64,000 bases of DNA, from contig VWYX01000409.1 of assembly GCA_013396525.1 (NCBI GenBank), forward strand, positions 248,001 through 312,000, in the 5' to 3' direction. Positions 39,511-53,418 of the stretch are shown here, piece by piece. Positions within the stretch are counted from its first letter, which is position 1; the number at the start of each line of letters is the position of its first letter. The position numbers and the translations under genes are program-made. The stretch is from Chaetorhynchus papuensis. Lineage: Eukaryota > Chordata > Aves > Passeriformes > Rhipiduridae. The notes under the pieces are model-generated. The model was not told the DNA's origin and did no database searches. It worked only from the letters and a program-made list of their open reading frames with translations.

Positions 39511-39735
39511 TCTGAAAGAGGGTAGTTTTAGATGAGATGTTAGGAGGAAATTCTTTACTGTCAGACTAGAAGCTGTGGATGCCCAGTCCCTGGAAGTGTT
39601 CAAGGCCTGGCTGGATGGAGCTTTGAGCAACCTGGTCTAGTGGAAGGTGTCCCTGCCCATGGCAGGGTAATTGGAACCAGATCATCTTTAAGGTCCCTTC
39701 TAGCCCAAAACATTCCGTGGTATGATTCTATGATA
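39511..39735 (+). repeat. Avian CR1 LINE 3' end, sense orientation, with internal deletion
   Basis: A well-kept CR1 tail: GAAGCTGTGGATGCCCAGTC, CTGGAAGTGTTCAAGGCCTG, GAGCAACCTGGTCTAGTGGA, GGTCCCTTCTAGCCC, ending in GGTATGATTCTATGAT. Against the usual consensus, the piece between the CTTTACTGTCAGA-like segment and GAAGCTGTGG is shorter: the 'CACTGGAACAGGTTGCCCAGAG' part is gone, roughly 30 nt. It is 5'-truncated and carries no coding capacity. Confidence 0.92.
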
Positions 39736-41428
39736 TTTTAGTTGGAATCAGAAACGTTTTTGAGTATTTGGGGGAAAATTGCACTCTGTATTTTCCTGAC
39801 ATACCGTATTGGAGCAAGCTGAGTATCGAGTGTATTTCACCATGTATTTAGCTGAATCTGGGAGCTTGCCTAGAGACTTTCATCCCTCTGTTTTAGGAAG
39901 TAATAAACTGCTCACAACCATGAGTTCGCACATGTGTCAGGTAACCAGGCAGGCTTACAATGGCTCTGCATGTGGGAGTTTCAGATTGGTTTCCCAGTCT
40001 TCTGGAACAAGCCAGTTGACAGACTGCTGTCTCCTTATGTGCTTCCAATTTGGATGGGAAAACCTGCACTTGGTTTTGACTGTGCCGACTGAAAATCTCT
40101 GCTGTCACACCAGTTTGTGGAGTTCAGTGAGGCAACCAGAGAGAGAGAGATGCTAACTTAGGTGTTGAATCAGAAATAGTACAGCTAGGGCATAGCTGTG
40201 CATCAAAGCAGTCTAGGCACATGGATAGAAGTGGAGCAGATGGCTTCTGGATCTCACTGCCTCGGAGCAGGGAAGAGCTGATGCATTGTGCCTCATTGGG
40301 CCATGTAGACATTCCCCACACTTCACTACTATTTTCAGATTCTTTGGAGTCTTTACTATAAATGAACCTGTTCTCAAACCATCCTTATTTTGAAAGAAGC
40401 AAAAGCTTATTTTTTGAAAATGAACTGTTCGTGACGGAGAAATAATTCAAATTAGCATACCATGCAGGATTTTGAATTCTCAAATGCCTTTTTGTGTTCA
40501 TGGAATTTAGTGCATCACTGCAATCAGTACTTCAAAGCTTTATGTAGCTGCATCCCTTGAAGAAGGGAGATGTGGTGAGGGGAGGTAGGTGAGGAGAAAA
40601 AAAAAAATGAAGGAGGTGAAGGAGACGATAATTGTATCTGACTTTTTCAGTATATTCCTTTTTGTGTTAGTGGCAATTACCCTTCACAAAATGTTGGACC
40701 TGAGAAAAAAGGAAAAAAGGTAATATTTTTTGTGTCCCGCTTATTCAGTGGCTCTCAAACACTCCTGTACGTGAACTCCAGCACCTTAGCATAGTTGTGC
40801 TGGAGCTTCCTGCATAATTCATCATAAAAGAACATGAGGCATTCAGCAGTCAGTGCTCATTCAGAGATGTTCTGCATTACTAGCAGCACTGGTAAATATG
40901 CCTGCTCCATACATAATTTATGGTTCTCAGCAGAGATAGTTTTATGCTTTCATAATAGGCTAGCTTTGATCCCTTAAAATTTGTTTGTTAAACTTAGGGG
41001 TTGGGTGCAAAACAAAGACTTTAAAATCTCTTTCTTGCATTGCTTGTTTCAACAGTCGTCGCTTCCCCATCCCGTTAACACGGTTGAAATTGTTTCTGAC
41101 CCACTTTTGGGGAAATGAGCCTTCCTGTAATGGATTTTGTATGTAAGACTTTTTATTAGCCAATTCCCTCCACATACAACTTGAAGTAGGATGAAAATTG
41201 GTTTAGAAACCTTAGTATAGTGTATTCTATGCTTCTGCTTAAAGAATTTGTTGTTATTTCTTGTGACCTGTAGGAGGAAAATGTAGATAGATCCTGTGTT
41301 CTGTGAATCCCTCTTTTAATGCTGTGATACAGACAGAGACTATATATATATTTATAAATGTGTAAATGAATGTGTTGGAACTCATCAAGATGATTCCATT
41401 CTTCAAATTCAGTAAGGTCTCAAGGTTT

Positions 41429-41445
41429 AAAAAAAAAAAAAAAAA
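41429..41445. repeat. Poly-A run (A17)
   Basis: Uninterrupted A homopolymer in intron. No retrocopy body was recognised upstream. Confidence 0.9.
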
Positions 41446-42994
41446 GGAGTTTTATAGTGTTTCCATTTTCAGCAATATTTCAAAACAAAATAACAATCAA
41501 CTACGCATTTCTAAATGAAAATTCTCATTGTTCCCCGCTGCATTTTAAAGAGTCTAAAAGTTTTAGGGTTTATTTTAAATAGAAATTCATCAGAATTGAT
41601 GCATTCCTCTGACATGTATCAATTTGTCTTGTAAGCATTTTCTGATGGAGTTTGTTCTTTCACCTTTCTCCTGCTTGATGCAATTTTCCTTGTCTTGTTC
41701 TCTGCTTGGTTGGATTTTTTTCCCAATGATTGCCATACTTTAACCTATTTTCATTCTTTGTTTTTAAAAGCCTTGTTCACACCCAAGCTATTTCAACTAC
41801 AAAATTTCACAATTGCTAAGTGGTTTCCATTTTTTCAGCAAATACTAAGATCCGCCCTTGGGAAACTAGGTCCCTTTTATACATGTCAAGCTAGGCATGT
41901 TAATGACCGATTAAAAGTTGCTTGTCGCTATTCAGACTTCTTGTCATAAGCTTTTTTCCTCCAGTTTCCTGATGTTTCAGTCCTTTGCAGGTAGTCTGCC
42001 CAAAGGAATGATTTAAATATTTTCTGTCTGCAGTTCTGGTTTTCTGCCCACTAGACCAGTATTACGACTCTTGCTGCATCATACTCCATTTCTGTAGTGT
42101 CATCTGCAAGGCATAACATCATTTTAGTCCCTCCTCCTTTCTGCTGTTACACTTTAGTGTTTTAAATGTTGGGGGTTTTTTTACGTAATGTGGTTTCTTG
42201 GCTATTTTTAGTGATATTAAATGAAGCCTACATATATACCATAAATTTAAGATGGAGAATGGGGCAGAACAAGCTTTTTTACCATCCTTTTGACTTCTCT
42301 TCTGTAAGTCATGAATCTGTGTGTGATCACACACCAGCAAAGTTTTTTTTCTGAGTTTCTAGGGGTGTGTTTTCTTAGAGAATGGGCATAGGTTTTCTAT
42401 CTCATCTTTAACTGCACAGTCACACTAGAAAAGCTACCTTCTACTTTTTTTACCTCCATTTGCTATTTTAATACTTTTGGTTGAGTCATCTGTAAGTATA
42501 TGAGGGAGAACAAATAGGAAATTTACTTTCTTGTCTAACTTTCTTATCTGGCAGAGCCAGCAAATGTTGCATGTAGCAGTGAGGGGGAGTCGTCAGCTTC
42601 TCGCTGTATAACCGTGTTGAAACAGATGTTCTGAGATGTCATGATCTATTTTATTAACTGTCTACGGTTTCTGTAATTTTGGAGTAAAAATTTGATTTAA
42701 TCTCTCTCTTGCAATAATACCTGTGTTGGCATTTATTCACATTGAACAATTTTTTCATAGCCCGTTCTAGGCAGCAAAACCAGAAACAACCCTTGCCCGC
42801 CAACGCCTCCACTTGAGCTTCACTTAAAGACATTTCAGCTCAGCGTTTCTTGAGGGCCAGGCCCCACATCTGACTTCAGAGCCAGGAGGAGGCACAAACA
42901 GCCCTGCTGTTCCTGCACAGGGAGCTGTGTGAGATGTGCTCCTGTAGGGTTACACCATGGGTGTTATAGAAGAGCAGGCCTGGAAGGCCTAGAA

Positions 42995-43560
42995 NNNNNN
43001 NNNNNNNNNNNNNNNNNNNNNNNNNNNNNNNNNNNNNNNNNNNNNNNNNNNNNNNNNNNNNNNNNNNNNNNNNNNNNNNNNNNNNNNNNNNNNNNNNNNN
43101 NNNNNNNNNNNNNNNNNNNNNNNNNNNNNNNNNNNNNNNNNNNNNNNNNNNNNNNNNNNNNNNNNNNNNNNNNNNNNNNNNNNNNNNNNNNNNNNNNNNN
43201 NNNNNNNNNNNNNNNNNNNNNNNNNNNNNNNNNNNNNNNNNNNNNNNNNNNNNNNNNNNNNNNNNNNNNNNNNNNNNNNNNNNNNNNNNNNNNNNNNNNN
43301 NNNNNNNNNNNNNNNNNNNNNNNNNNNNNNNNNNNNNNNNNNNNNNNNNNNNNNNNNNNNNNNNNNNNNNNNNNNNNNNNNNNNNNNNNNNNNNNNNNNN
43401 NNNNNNNNNNNNNNNNNNNNNNNNNNNNNNNNNNNNNNNNNNNNNNNNNNNNNNNNNNNNNNNNNNNNNNNNNNNNNNNNNNNNNNNNNNNNNNNNNNNN
43501 NNNNNNNNNNNNNNNNNNNNNNNNNNNNNNNNNNNNNNNNNNNNNNNNNNNNNNNNNNNN
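42995..43560. other. Assembly gap (566 N)
   Basis: A run of N of non-round length, suggesting an estimated gap size. The left edge (about 42774-42994) is noticeably GC-richer than the surrounding intron, while the right edge starts in a T/C-rich stretch. Frames that appear open across it have no meaning. Confidence 0.99.
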
Positions 43561-46500
43561 TTTTCTTTCTTCCTCTTGCTGTTGGCCTTCTGTATATGAA
43601 GCCTGAAGCAAGACTATTTGTAACGTCAGTAGTTAGAGCAGTCAAGCAGTCAAAAGCAAGTGAATTTTCTGTATCACTGTGCTAGTTCTCAAATATAGAC
43701 TGCGATAGAACTTTTGTGTTTCTCCTGCTCTTGTAGCAGCATCTTAGTGCACCTGGTGTGTATTTTGGAACAAAAGAACCAGAGTGCAGCAGCATTGCAA
43801 CCTACAATTGTTTCTTTCACGTTTTCATTTGTATCTGTAAAAGAAAGTTCTTGTCTCTTGCTGTTCTGTGACAAGTCTCATGTTGTTTGGTGTTACATTT
43901 GTTTTCTTAATTGAAGCTCCAGGTCTTGGAATTGCTACATGATATACATTTTTTCCCAAATGCATAAAAAATTGGAAATATTTATGCAAATCTAAAATCA
44001 TAATTTTTGTGGTTGGTTTTCTCACCTTCTTTTCGTTCTTTCTTGGAGCAGATTCATTTACTTTAAAAATTTATTTTTTTCTTGACAGTATATTTGGATG
44101 GAGCTGTTCTACCTGTTTTAAAGGAAAGTGAGTAAAAAGAAAAATGCTCTTTATGGGCCAGTGCAGGTCTGCAAGAAGTGTGTATGAATGGTTCTTACTG
44201 AAAACATAAACAGGGTCTAGTTTTGTTTTTTTTATTCCCCTCTTTTCCCAACATAAAGCCATTAAAAGCTATTTTTACAGAGGGCATCTTCGAAGAACCT
44301 GTATATATTCCTAGAAAAGAAGGTTTCCATGCATGGGGAATGAGATGCTCTAGCAAAGTGAATTTATTGTTTTGAATTATTTGCCCAGAAGCAGTGTAAA
44401 TAATGTTGGAGTCTTTCAGTGGAACAGACGCTGCAATGTTGGCTTGTTTGGAAACCATAATAGTTACCTTGTTTTTTTTCTGTGAAAACACAGAGCCAGA
44501 ATTATATTTAACTAAAAGCCAACCAATTATTCTTGGCCTTTTAAATATGTAAACTTCCTTTTTGAAATGTTATTGTTAGTTGTTTCTGTAAGTCAGTTTG
44601 GTGTAATGTTTCAGGAGACCTATGGCTGGTTTTTGACTCATCTTTTGTAATCCTGCTGCACTGGTGTTCAGCTCCACGCATCTGTTTGCATATAAGTATT
44701 TCTTGCACACAGGAAATCACAGATGTGTGGTTCAGTAATGATTTTCTTTCTTACAAGCTGGTATCAGAGAAGTTCTTCCCAGTCCTCGTGACCTGGGTTG
44801 CACTGATTCAGCTGTTTGCCATCCAGCCTGGGACAGCTGAAACTGAATCATTTCATAGGCTCAGTTCAGGGTCTGGCCAGCCTGACAGCTGACGTGGTAC
44901 AGCAGCACACAGGGTGAGGGAAGCAGCATTTGGCAAGGGAAATGAGCATCTGGAGGAAAGCAGCAGAGACATTCTAGACTCTGCTGCCAGTGGCAGAGGA
45001 AGGTAGACTTACTGATCCAAATATCTCATACAGGAGAAGTGTGCTTGACAAAAGGCTTCAAGGCAACTGCTTTCCATGGCAGAAAGAACAAATTCGAAGC
45101 AGGAGGATGTCTAAATTAGACATTATTTAATTATACACCAAATTAATTGAGAAGATCAAATTTTCTTTTATGCCCCTGATTTGTTTAGACGTGTTTTATT
45201 TTACAGCAAGCTACACTTCTGACTTTGGACTCATATTGGCATTACTGTGTTGATAAATCCATTTTCATCAGTGGATATTATTCTGGGAGAGCTGAAGAAT
45301 GGAAAGTCCAACAAATGCTATAAGAAAGATTTATAAGTGCATGTAATAGCCTGTAATTCCATGGTGCTCAGGAGAACTCGCTCAGGCTTTTTATACAGTG
45401 CATGATGGTAAAAGATGTCTTCACTGCTATCATTCTTTCTGTTCCTTTGATTCTCAGAGTCGAGCAGAAGGAGCAACATCTAAAAGTGAGTAAAACAGCA
45501 CTTGAAAGCTAGGTTTCTACTAAGGGTTTGGAAAGAATTTGTTATGGATTTTCTGTACCTTCTCGAAGTGGGGATACATAACTATTGAAATTAAGATCAA
45601 AAAAGCAATATAATGATGTTGCAGAGGACAGTGATCTCTATTCCACAGCTGCCTGGCCCAGAGGAGAGATATGGAAGATGTACACTGGTGATAGAATTTA
45701 ACTTACCTCAGTCATTTAGTTGATCTGATTTTTTGCTGTGGTTCTGTGAAAGAAACTCAGGAAGATCAGTAAAACTGATGGTTGCACGGTAAATTGGGGT
45801 ATAGTGTGGAGATAGTTGTGCTTTCTCTAGGTCAGAAATGGAGAAACAGTATAAATGAACCCCTGTAGGACTTGTCCTGTGGCTACTTCCCGCTGTCTGT
45901 CCTGGAGAGAAAGCACTAAGCACTGGACTACAGACTGAAAAGAAAAAGAGAGTGCAAGTGTGACAGATGCCTCGAGGTTGAGTACTGACTGAGAAGAGAT
46001 TTGAATCATGGGCCAAGTCACCTTTTCTGCTGTTTCATGTGCTCTGTGCTCAGAGATGTAGAACTTTGTGCACTCTTTTTCAACTGTCTGACTCCATCAC
46101 AGAAAATCCCCGCTACATCATGAGCTCCCCTTTCCAAATGAAACATTTTTCAAGTCTTTGTGCTCTTAGCTAACTACTCCACAACAAAACCAGTTCCTCT
46201 GTAATGGCTGCGGTCAAAGGAGTCTGTGCAGCAAACACGTAGATGTGTGTGGGTATAAAATTTGCAGTAACAGTGTTAATAAAACATGTTGTGTTCTAAG
46301 CACTTGCTCGTTTCCTTCATGAGTGTTCATAAACAAGTGCCACATTCTTGAGAATACAGAAATCTTGATACTCAAAACAAAGGCACTTGGTGAACAGGAT
46401 CAGTTCTCTTGCCTTCCTCTCATCTATGGTGTTTCAAGCAGGGATTCTGATAGTCGTGTGGAAGAATGCCAAGAATGAGAGGCTTTGTGCAAACAGAAAG

Positions 46501-49169
46501 AAAAAAATTCAGTTGAATTAAGCAGGCAACAAGACGTAGGAATATTCATGTTGCATTTTCTTCTCTGTAGGCTTAAAAAACTTAACAAAGACCAGCTAGT
46601 GGGGAAAAAGAAAAAAATACTTATTTTATTCAAATATAGGACAGGCTGTGATTGAAATTGAGTAAAATTATTATGCTCATTCTGGAGACCTAAACTCAAG
46701 AGCTTTTGTATGCAATCTATTTTTAAAACTTACCCTAAAATTCCTAAGTTCAGAAGCTCCCATGTAACTTACATTACTCCACTTTGAAACACGTTTATTC
46801 AGTGTAATGCTCTTTCATTTCTTCACCTGAGAAATGCACTCTGCTGTCTGGAAAAAGTCTTGTTATCTCAATCTGTGCAACAGATGTTAGTCATTGTGTC
46901 TCCTCCCCTCTCCTGCCCTCCCCTGATATGCAAATATGGTCTTTGACATTTATATTTCCCTAATGGGGAAATACATTTCCCTGTGTGTAGGGTATGTGTT
47001 GTAACTGTTTAAAAAAAAATTAAAATCTCTATAGCGAAGCTAGTATATCAGTTTGGTAAATTTTATCAGATGTCCTCCTCTGCCATGTAATTGATTCCTT
47101 ACTGAGTGGGAGATTTATGTTTTGTAAGCCCCTACATTTTAAAAATGAATTTGTTGTGTACTTTGAGGCATTTTAATTCATGCTTGCTCTGTTTGCTTTT
47201 TCTTCTTATGAATAAACCCATCACCACTCAATACTAATGCAATTAACACTGGCTAGAAGAACTTGCAGGAAGCCCACGAACATTGCATGCATTTGTGGAG
47301 CTCACAAACTGCAAAGCTGCTAAACTGACAGCTCTCCAGGAAGAGACTGAGCTGAGAAATCCTCCTTTTCTTTGCATTTCCTGATTGCATGGCAGCGTTT
47401 TTGTGAGGTTTTTTTTGAATATTTCATCCTTTGGGGTGATTTAAGGGAATGGCAGACCTGTGGCTGCTCCGTGTGTTCCTTCCGTGGGTGTTGCTGCTTC
47501 GAACTCCACGCTCCTCAAAGAGGGGGCTGCTCACCCTCTCTGGCTGAGTTGTTTTCCTCCCTCCATCCCATTGCAGCAGATTTTGGTGAGCTCAGAGTCT
47601 CATCTTGGTCTGGGCATGTGAGTTCTGGTAATAGCTGTGTGTCAGCTGAGTTTAAAGCTTGTTCCAGAGATCTGTGTCATCCAGCCGGCAAGCCTTCAGC
47701 TGCACTGCACCTTTTTTTATCTGCCACACGGTCGCTCCACAGCCGGGAGTCACCTTACAGGGCTGTAAAGATATCAAATTATCACTCCTGCCTGTTGCCC
47801 GTGACAAAATAATGGTGTGATTTAATCCTGAGAAATAGCACTTCGGTACCAATTTATTATGTAAAATGCGGGAGGCGAGGTTGTGTCAGTGTGACCAGGA
47901 ACAGGATTTTTGTCTATCCTGCAAATTTGACACGAGCAGACATTTTCTCAGCCACGTGCAGAATTAAGAGGTGTTTTCTCTTCTCTAGAAGACAACATCT
48001 TCTTAGGTACCAAATAGCCTTTATAATAATTCAGTAAATTATAAAATAAATGGCTTCACCTAAAATATTCTTACAGCCAGGTAGGGAATCTAGTCAACCA
48101 TTACTGACATCGATTCACTGACCTAGAAAATGACTTTAAGGCACATATCAATTTACTTGCTGATTTCTTACATTTCAGTGGATTTAAAAAAAAAAATATT
48201 TTGCAAAACTATTATTGCTGAGAGCCCTTGTGGATCACTTATTACAAAATTCACTAAAACTTTTCTATACTAAATCAATTATAGAGTTGCTGTAGCCTCA
48301 TAGGTTAACCTTTTTTAATATTTTTTTTTTAAGTTGAACTTAGCTGTACAGGTATGAGAGTATTTATATGGAGCTGATTAATTTGATTCTTTGCCTTTTG
48401 AATACAGTTAATTTAACTGTGATTCTCATTCCAGATCTGTAAGGGATTCTTTGTGCAAGAGGACATACCTAAATATGATTTTAAGGAGGACAAAAAAATT
48501 TCCTAAGAAAGATGTGGTTTTCTAATTGAAAGTAATTGATGAATAAAGTTATTCTGTCAGCCTGTTGGACAGAAATTAAGCTTTTTTTGTTAAAAAAGAC
48601 AAAGATTGCAGCCCAGAGGACAGTGAAGCTAATGGTAATACCTCTTGTGGAAATTCAAAAGTCACTTCTGAGTTCCTGGTTCTGCCACTGGCTTCACACA
48701 GCTGCCCCTGTCCTGTCCCTTTGCTTTCTGAGGAGCCAGAATTTAATTGGCTCATAAGAAAGGAATAATGAATGCCTGTATCTAAAAATATGTTTCATGA
48801 ATGCGTAAAGTAAAGAAATCTGGAAAACATTTTTTGGCTGATCCCTTTTTGTTAAACCAAATTATTACCTTTAAGAGCAGTAAGGGCAAGAATTTCAGAC
48901 AAATATGGTATTTGGGTTGAAGCTTTTTATTCATAAATGACTTGAAATGATAGAGTCCATGTTGAATTCTCACAAATAAAAGGGATTCAAAGGTCACAAT
49001 AAGAAAAGAAACAGGGTCTAGAATAAGAACTTAGAGATTTTGAATAAGAGACTGTTCTTAGCACCCACTGTGAAAGTGAGGTCAAGCGATGAAAAAATAA
49101 TTTTTCAAAAAGCAGTTTTTGAGGACAGCTAGAGAACTCAGGAATATAATTTCCTTTAAATTACCATGA

Positions 49170-49425
49170 AATCATAGAAACACAGAATGGTTTTGGTTCA
49201 AAGGGACCTTAAAGTTCATCCAGATCCAACCCCCTGCTGTGGGCAGGGACACTTTTCACTAGACCAGGTTGCTCACAGCCCCACCCAACCTGGCCTTGAA
49301 CACTTCCAGGAATGAGAGGCATCCACAGCTTCTCTGGGCAACCTGTTCCATATTTTAAATTAAATTCTAAAAAATTCAATTGTTCTTGTCCTAAATCCCC
49401 TTAACAGTTTCCCTTGTCACAGTCT
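49170..49425 (-). repeat. Avian CR1 LINE 3' end, antisense to CADM2
   Basis: Begins AATCATAGAAACACAGAATG and runs through AAAGGGACCTTAAAGTTCAT, CACTAGACCAGGTTGCTCAC, AACCTGGCCTTGAACACTTC and TCTGGGCAACCTGTTCC, the exact order of the reverse-complemented CR1 3' region. The far end (about 49350-49425) is more diverged and includes a locally AT-rich replacement. 5'-truncated. Confidence 0.93.
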
Positions 49426-52400
49426 GTACAATCTGTTAGGGGCACGGTGCTGAAATGCTGAATGCAACTTGCATTTAGGCATTTCTAAATTTGTATTGGC
49501 AGGGAAATAAAAGTCCAACATATGCATGTATCTTTCTAATTAATATCTGTGCATTAGCCTAAGGTTCAGTAGCACAGCAGGGGAAGTCTAAGGATATGTT
49601 TTAAGGAACCCAGGTTTGTGTTCAGCTACGTGTGAGGAGCATGGCATTTGTAAATAACCCTCTTAGAGAGGACTGGAAAAAAAAAAAAATACAATCATTA
49701 TACAGCACCACGCTCAGCAAAGCCACAGCAGCTTTTTCCTGTCTCTGCTGCTACATGGCACACATCCAGATATCTGCTGTACGAACATTTGCTCTTGGGA
49801 GGAGATGAAGAAAAAAGGGTCCATAAGGTTTCCATTGGCCCAGACAACTGAAACATCTGCTAGATTCACGAGCAGCTTGCTGGCCTAAGTCAGCAGGGAG
49901 AGCTGCTGCAGATCAGCACTGCCATATCAATGGATATTTCATAGACCACAGGGAGGAAAAGAGAAAGTCAGGAGAGTTAAGTGGTCTTATTTCAAAGTAC
50001 ACCGAAGTCTAATGCAGTTTTGCATAGAGTGATATCTAAATTGCACAGAATTAGAGCCACATCTACAACTGATCTGCGTGCAGGACTCATTAGGGAAACG
50101 GGTACATGAAAGAATAGCAGGAGCCAATCCTCATTTTCTAATATCTGCTAACAGGAGCAATTCACCTGGTTCCCAGATGAAATTTGGTGAAAAGCAGTCA
50201 CCTGAGGAAATACTCTCTTCCCTCAGAAGGGTTGCACTGGAAGAAGCAACTGTCTTTCTGAAATAAAAATTAGTGTTGTTGGAAGGGAAAGGGCCATTCT
50301 GTGTCAGGACGCAGAGCAAGTGTTGAAGCAACAAGGGGAGAGGGTAGCGTGGAATCTACGTCCTTGTTTGGTATAAGCTGCCTTTCATTTTTGTAGGTCA
50401 AGCCTGGCTTCTGATGCCTGAAAGTGTAGTCTGACCCAAGTAATTTTGTTGTTTATAGTTTGGTGCCACTTAGGCTCGGAAACACTGCTAGAACTGTATA
50501 AAGCAGCCATTCTCCAGACCAAATTCCTGGCCTTTATTTTATTTTATTGTGTAAACCAAAAGAGGGAAAATAACCCATCAAGTACAAAGTCAGCTTTAAA
50601 ACTGTTGTTTTGTACTGGAACTTTCATGAGCTTAAACAGACCTGTGATCTCCTCTGCACAAGAGAAAGAGTCAAACATCAAAGAAGGTAGATATCGACAG
50701 GGTGGGTGAAATCATCAGTAGCGAAAACTTTGTGAATATACAGATGATCACAAGTGGAAAACACTTTATTAATCATTCTGACTTCTGCTCGGTGAGAATC
50801 AGAACTGCTTTCTTCAGGGACCGTTCCCAGCTGGCCAGGGTGTGTTTAGGTATTGATCAACACAAGGTCATTTAGGGAGTCCCTGTTCAGATCAAACCAT
50901 CTGCAGGCACCGTATTTCCCACCTTTAAGACAGCGTTGCCTTTCATGTGTTAAAACACAACTCTTCACAATAGTTTTTATATTTATGAAAGGGATTTTTT
51001 TTGGAAAGTATGTTTTATTTGTCCATACTTTGTTCCAGAATTCAAAGATCTGACTTCCATCTATTGATCCCCGTTTAGTGCTAGGATGGTTTTATCAGGA
51101 ATATTTACAACTACAGGATATTTCACTGATAAAAGCCACTGATTCGGTAATCAGAACAGATAAATCTCTGCTCAAAATCTGGTTTTCCCACCTTTGCTTT
51201 TTTTTTCATTTACCTTTGAGGATGACATATCACCTGAAGCAAACTGAGCAGTGGAAGTGTTGGAAGTCCAGGTAGCAAGGATTTATTTAGTGTACTAATG
51301 CAATGACAGGTGCTTCTTATTCAGACTTGTTTCCAAACCAGAGGTAGGTGATAAGATCAATGTTTAAATGTGCTGTTCTAGTCTAATTAAAATATTCTGA
51401 ATTAAAAATAATTTAAATTCTCAGAAACAAGCTGCAGTTTAGTAGCAATTTTATCACTGTTCTTTCTGGGCGTGTATGTGTAAAAATATACACAATATGT
51501 GTTTACTTCTATATTTTAACAAGAATTAAAGCTGCTGTGTGGGCAAAGACTAAGGCAAACCTAGAGCAGTTTTAATTTTCACTTTTGCTCAGCTGTTCAG
51601 TACAGTGCAAAGTTCAAGCTTCCATTTGAGCACAGGAGGTTCCATTTGGTGAGTGAGCTTTTGCCATGGGTGTTTACAACTAACAATAAGCAGTTCAGTT
51701 ATGGTGCATTTTTGGGGATTTTTGAGTGCTTTTTGAGGTTACAAATAGCACTACTTGGAGCTGATTTGTGTGGATGCCTCTTCCTCTGTCTTTTAACTTC
51801 TCTTTGAATGACATTTCAGAAGTTGGTGAGACAAAGTTAAAAGTGGAAGGATTTTAAACCTTGGCTGTGTTCTGCTCAGAAAGAACAAGTGGTCAAACAG
51901 AGAACAAAGATAAATAGGTACACAAAGAAAAAGTCCTTGCCAGGTGGGTTACCTGCATGTTGGACTTCAAATACCATAATTTGTCTTTAAGGATGAAGGA
52001 AGGAGAAATAGTGTATCCCTGAAGAGATGCAAGTATATTTTCTTTTATAGAACTCAATAGCTGGAAAGCCCGAGAGAGCATTTTTTCCAATACATCTGAA
52101 ATTTTTCACAAGTGGAAGAAAAGAAGTCGTGAAAGCGGTTGTAGCAAAATGAGGAGAAAAAAATGAATCAAATCTACTGATACATTTTTTCTTCTTCATG
52201 TAATTACCTTTCAGTAGAATGTTTGATTTGGAAAAATGAAAACCAAAGTATTTTGATTTTTCTGAGGAAAAATTGTTTTCTTTTAATACTGTGTGAAAAG
52301 TTAGTATTTCTAATAATATCAGTCCATCTTTTCCTCTAACCAAAATTTCCTCAGTTGTTTTGGAATTTCTAGTAATTTCCATCTTGTTTGCACATTACTT

Positions 52401-53418
52401 ATTTTCAATAAAAGTATTGTTTTCCAAAGTATTTTCTCCCGGTATTAATGCTAAATGCTTTTGTATATGCCCAGAGTATTTCAAACCAGGATTAAAATAG
52501 AGGAGAATTGTGGGAAAGGCTGTGATTGGGCTACTGAAGTATTTGAGAGATGAGCACAGGTATCTCCTTGGAGCACTGATGTGAAGCAAGAAAATGCAAC
52601 TATTCTCATTTTGGAGATTAGGAAGAGAAATGTGGTGACAGTGAGACCCTCAAAGAAGTTAAAATGTCCAGTTCCTTACTCTTCATGTTAGGATTGGATA
52701 CTGTCCTGCTTTTGGAGAAAAAGGACTTTTCAGTTTGTTAAGGCACAAAGAATTGAGCATAAAGCTTTAAAGTTAAAAGTGGCACAAAGCTCTTAGCCAT
52801 ATTTACAATTATTAGAACCAGAAAATTCATCAGTTTGTTGCCATGTTTGTGGGAAGGTGAGGTTCGCTTCAGTTATGTTTGGATTTGTAACAACCTCAGG
52901 AATGTAGAGTGGTAGAGAAGAATGCCTTTTAATAAATAATAACTGAATAAAGTCACTGGATACTCTTCTCCCTTCACAAGAAAATAATACCATGTTGATA
53001 GCCTGAAAACAGTAAAAAATAGTCACTTATCCAAGGTTCCTAGGAAACAGCACTGTTTGTGCCTACTTTTTTTTTTTTTCCCTATTGTCTCTCATACTTT
53101 TTCCTGTTTATCTTTGTGGAATAATTTTACTTCAATATGTTTGGGGTTTTTTTTTCCAGATTTATATCTGCAATTTCTTTCACTGTAATATAGTCCAAAT
53201 TAATTATATTTTGAGTTAACTGTTGGTTTGGAAACATACACCTGAAACAAAGTGAAGGAAGGAAGAAGAGGCTTCTTCCTTTTCTACTTTTGCTGTCAGA
53301 CATAAATTCCGTAGTCTGAAATCAGAGGCTGTACTGGTGCACTCCTGTCCTTTGCCTTTGCATTATTTTAGTATTGCTGAAACATTTAAAAAGGCTCAGT
53401 GACCTTGAATGCACAGTT

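Noticed and set aside
42929..43645. Long frames on both strands spanning the gap
   Set aside because: They consist mostly of N and carry no evidence of coding.
46951..46975. Small hairpin ATTTCCC-TAATG-GGGAAAT
   Set aside because: A 7-bp stem is common by chance and there is no context for a function.
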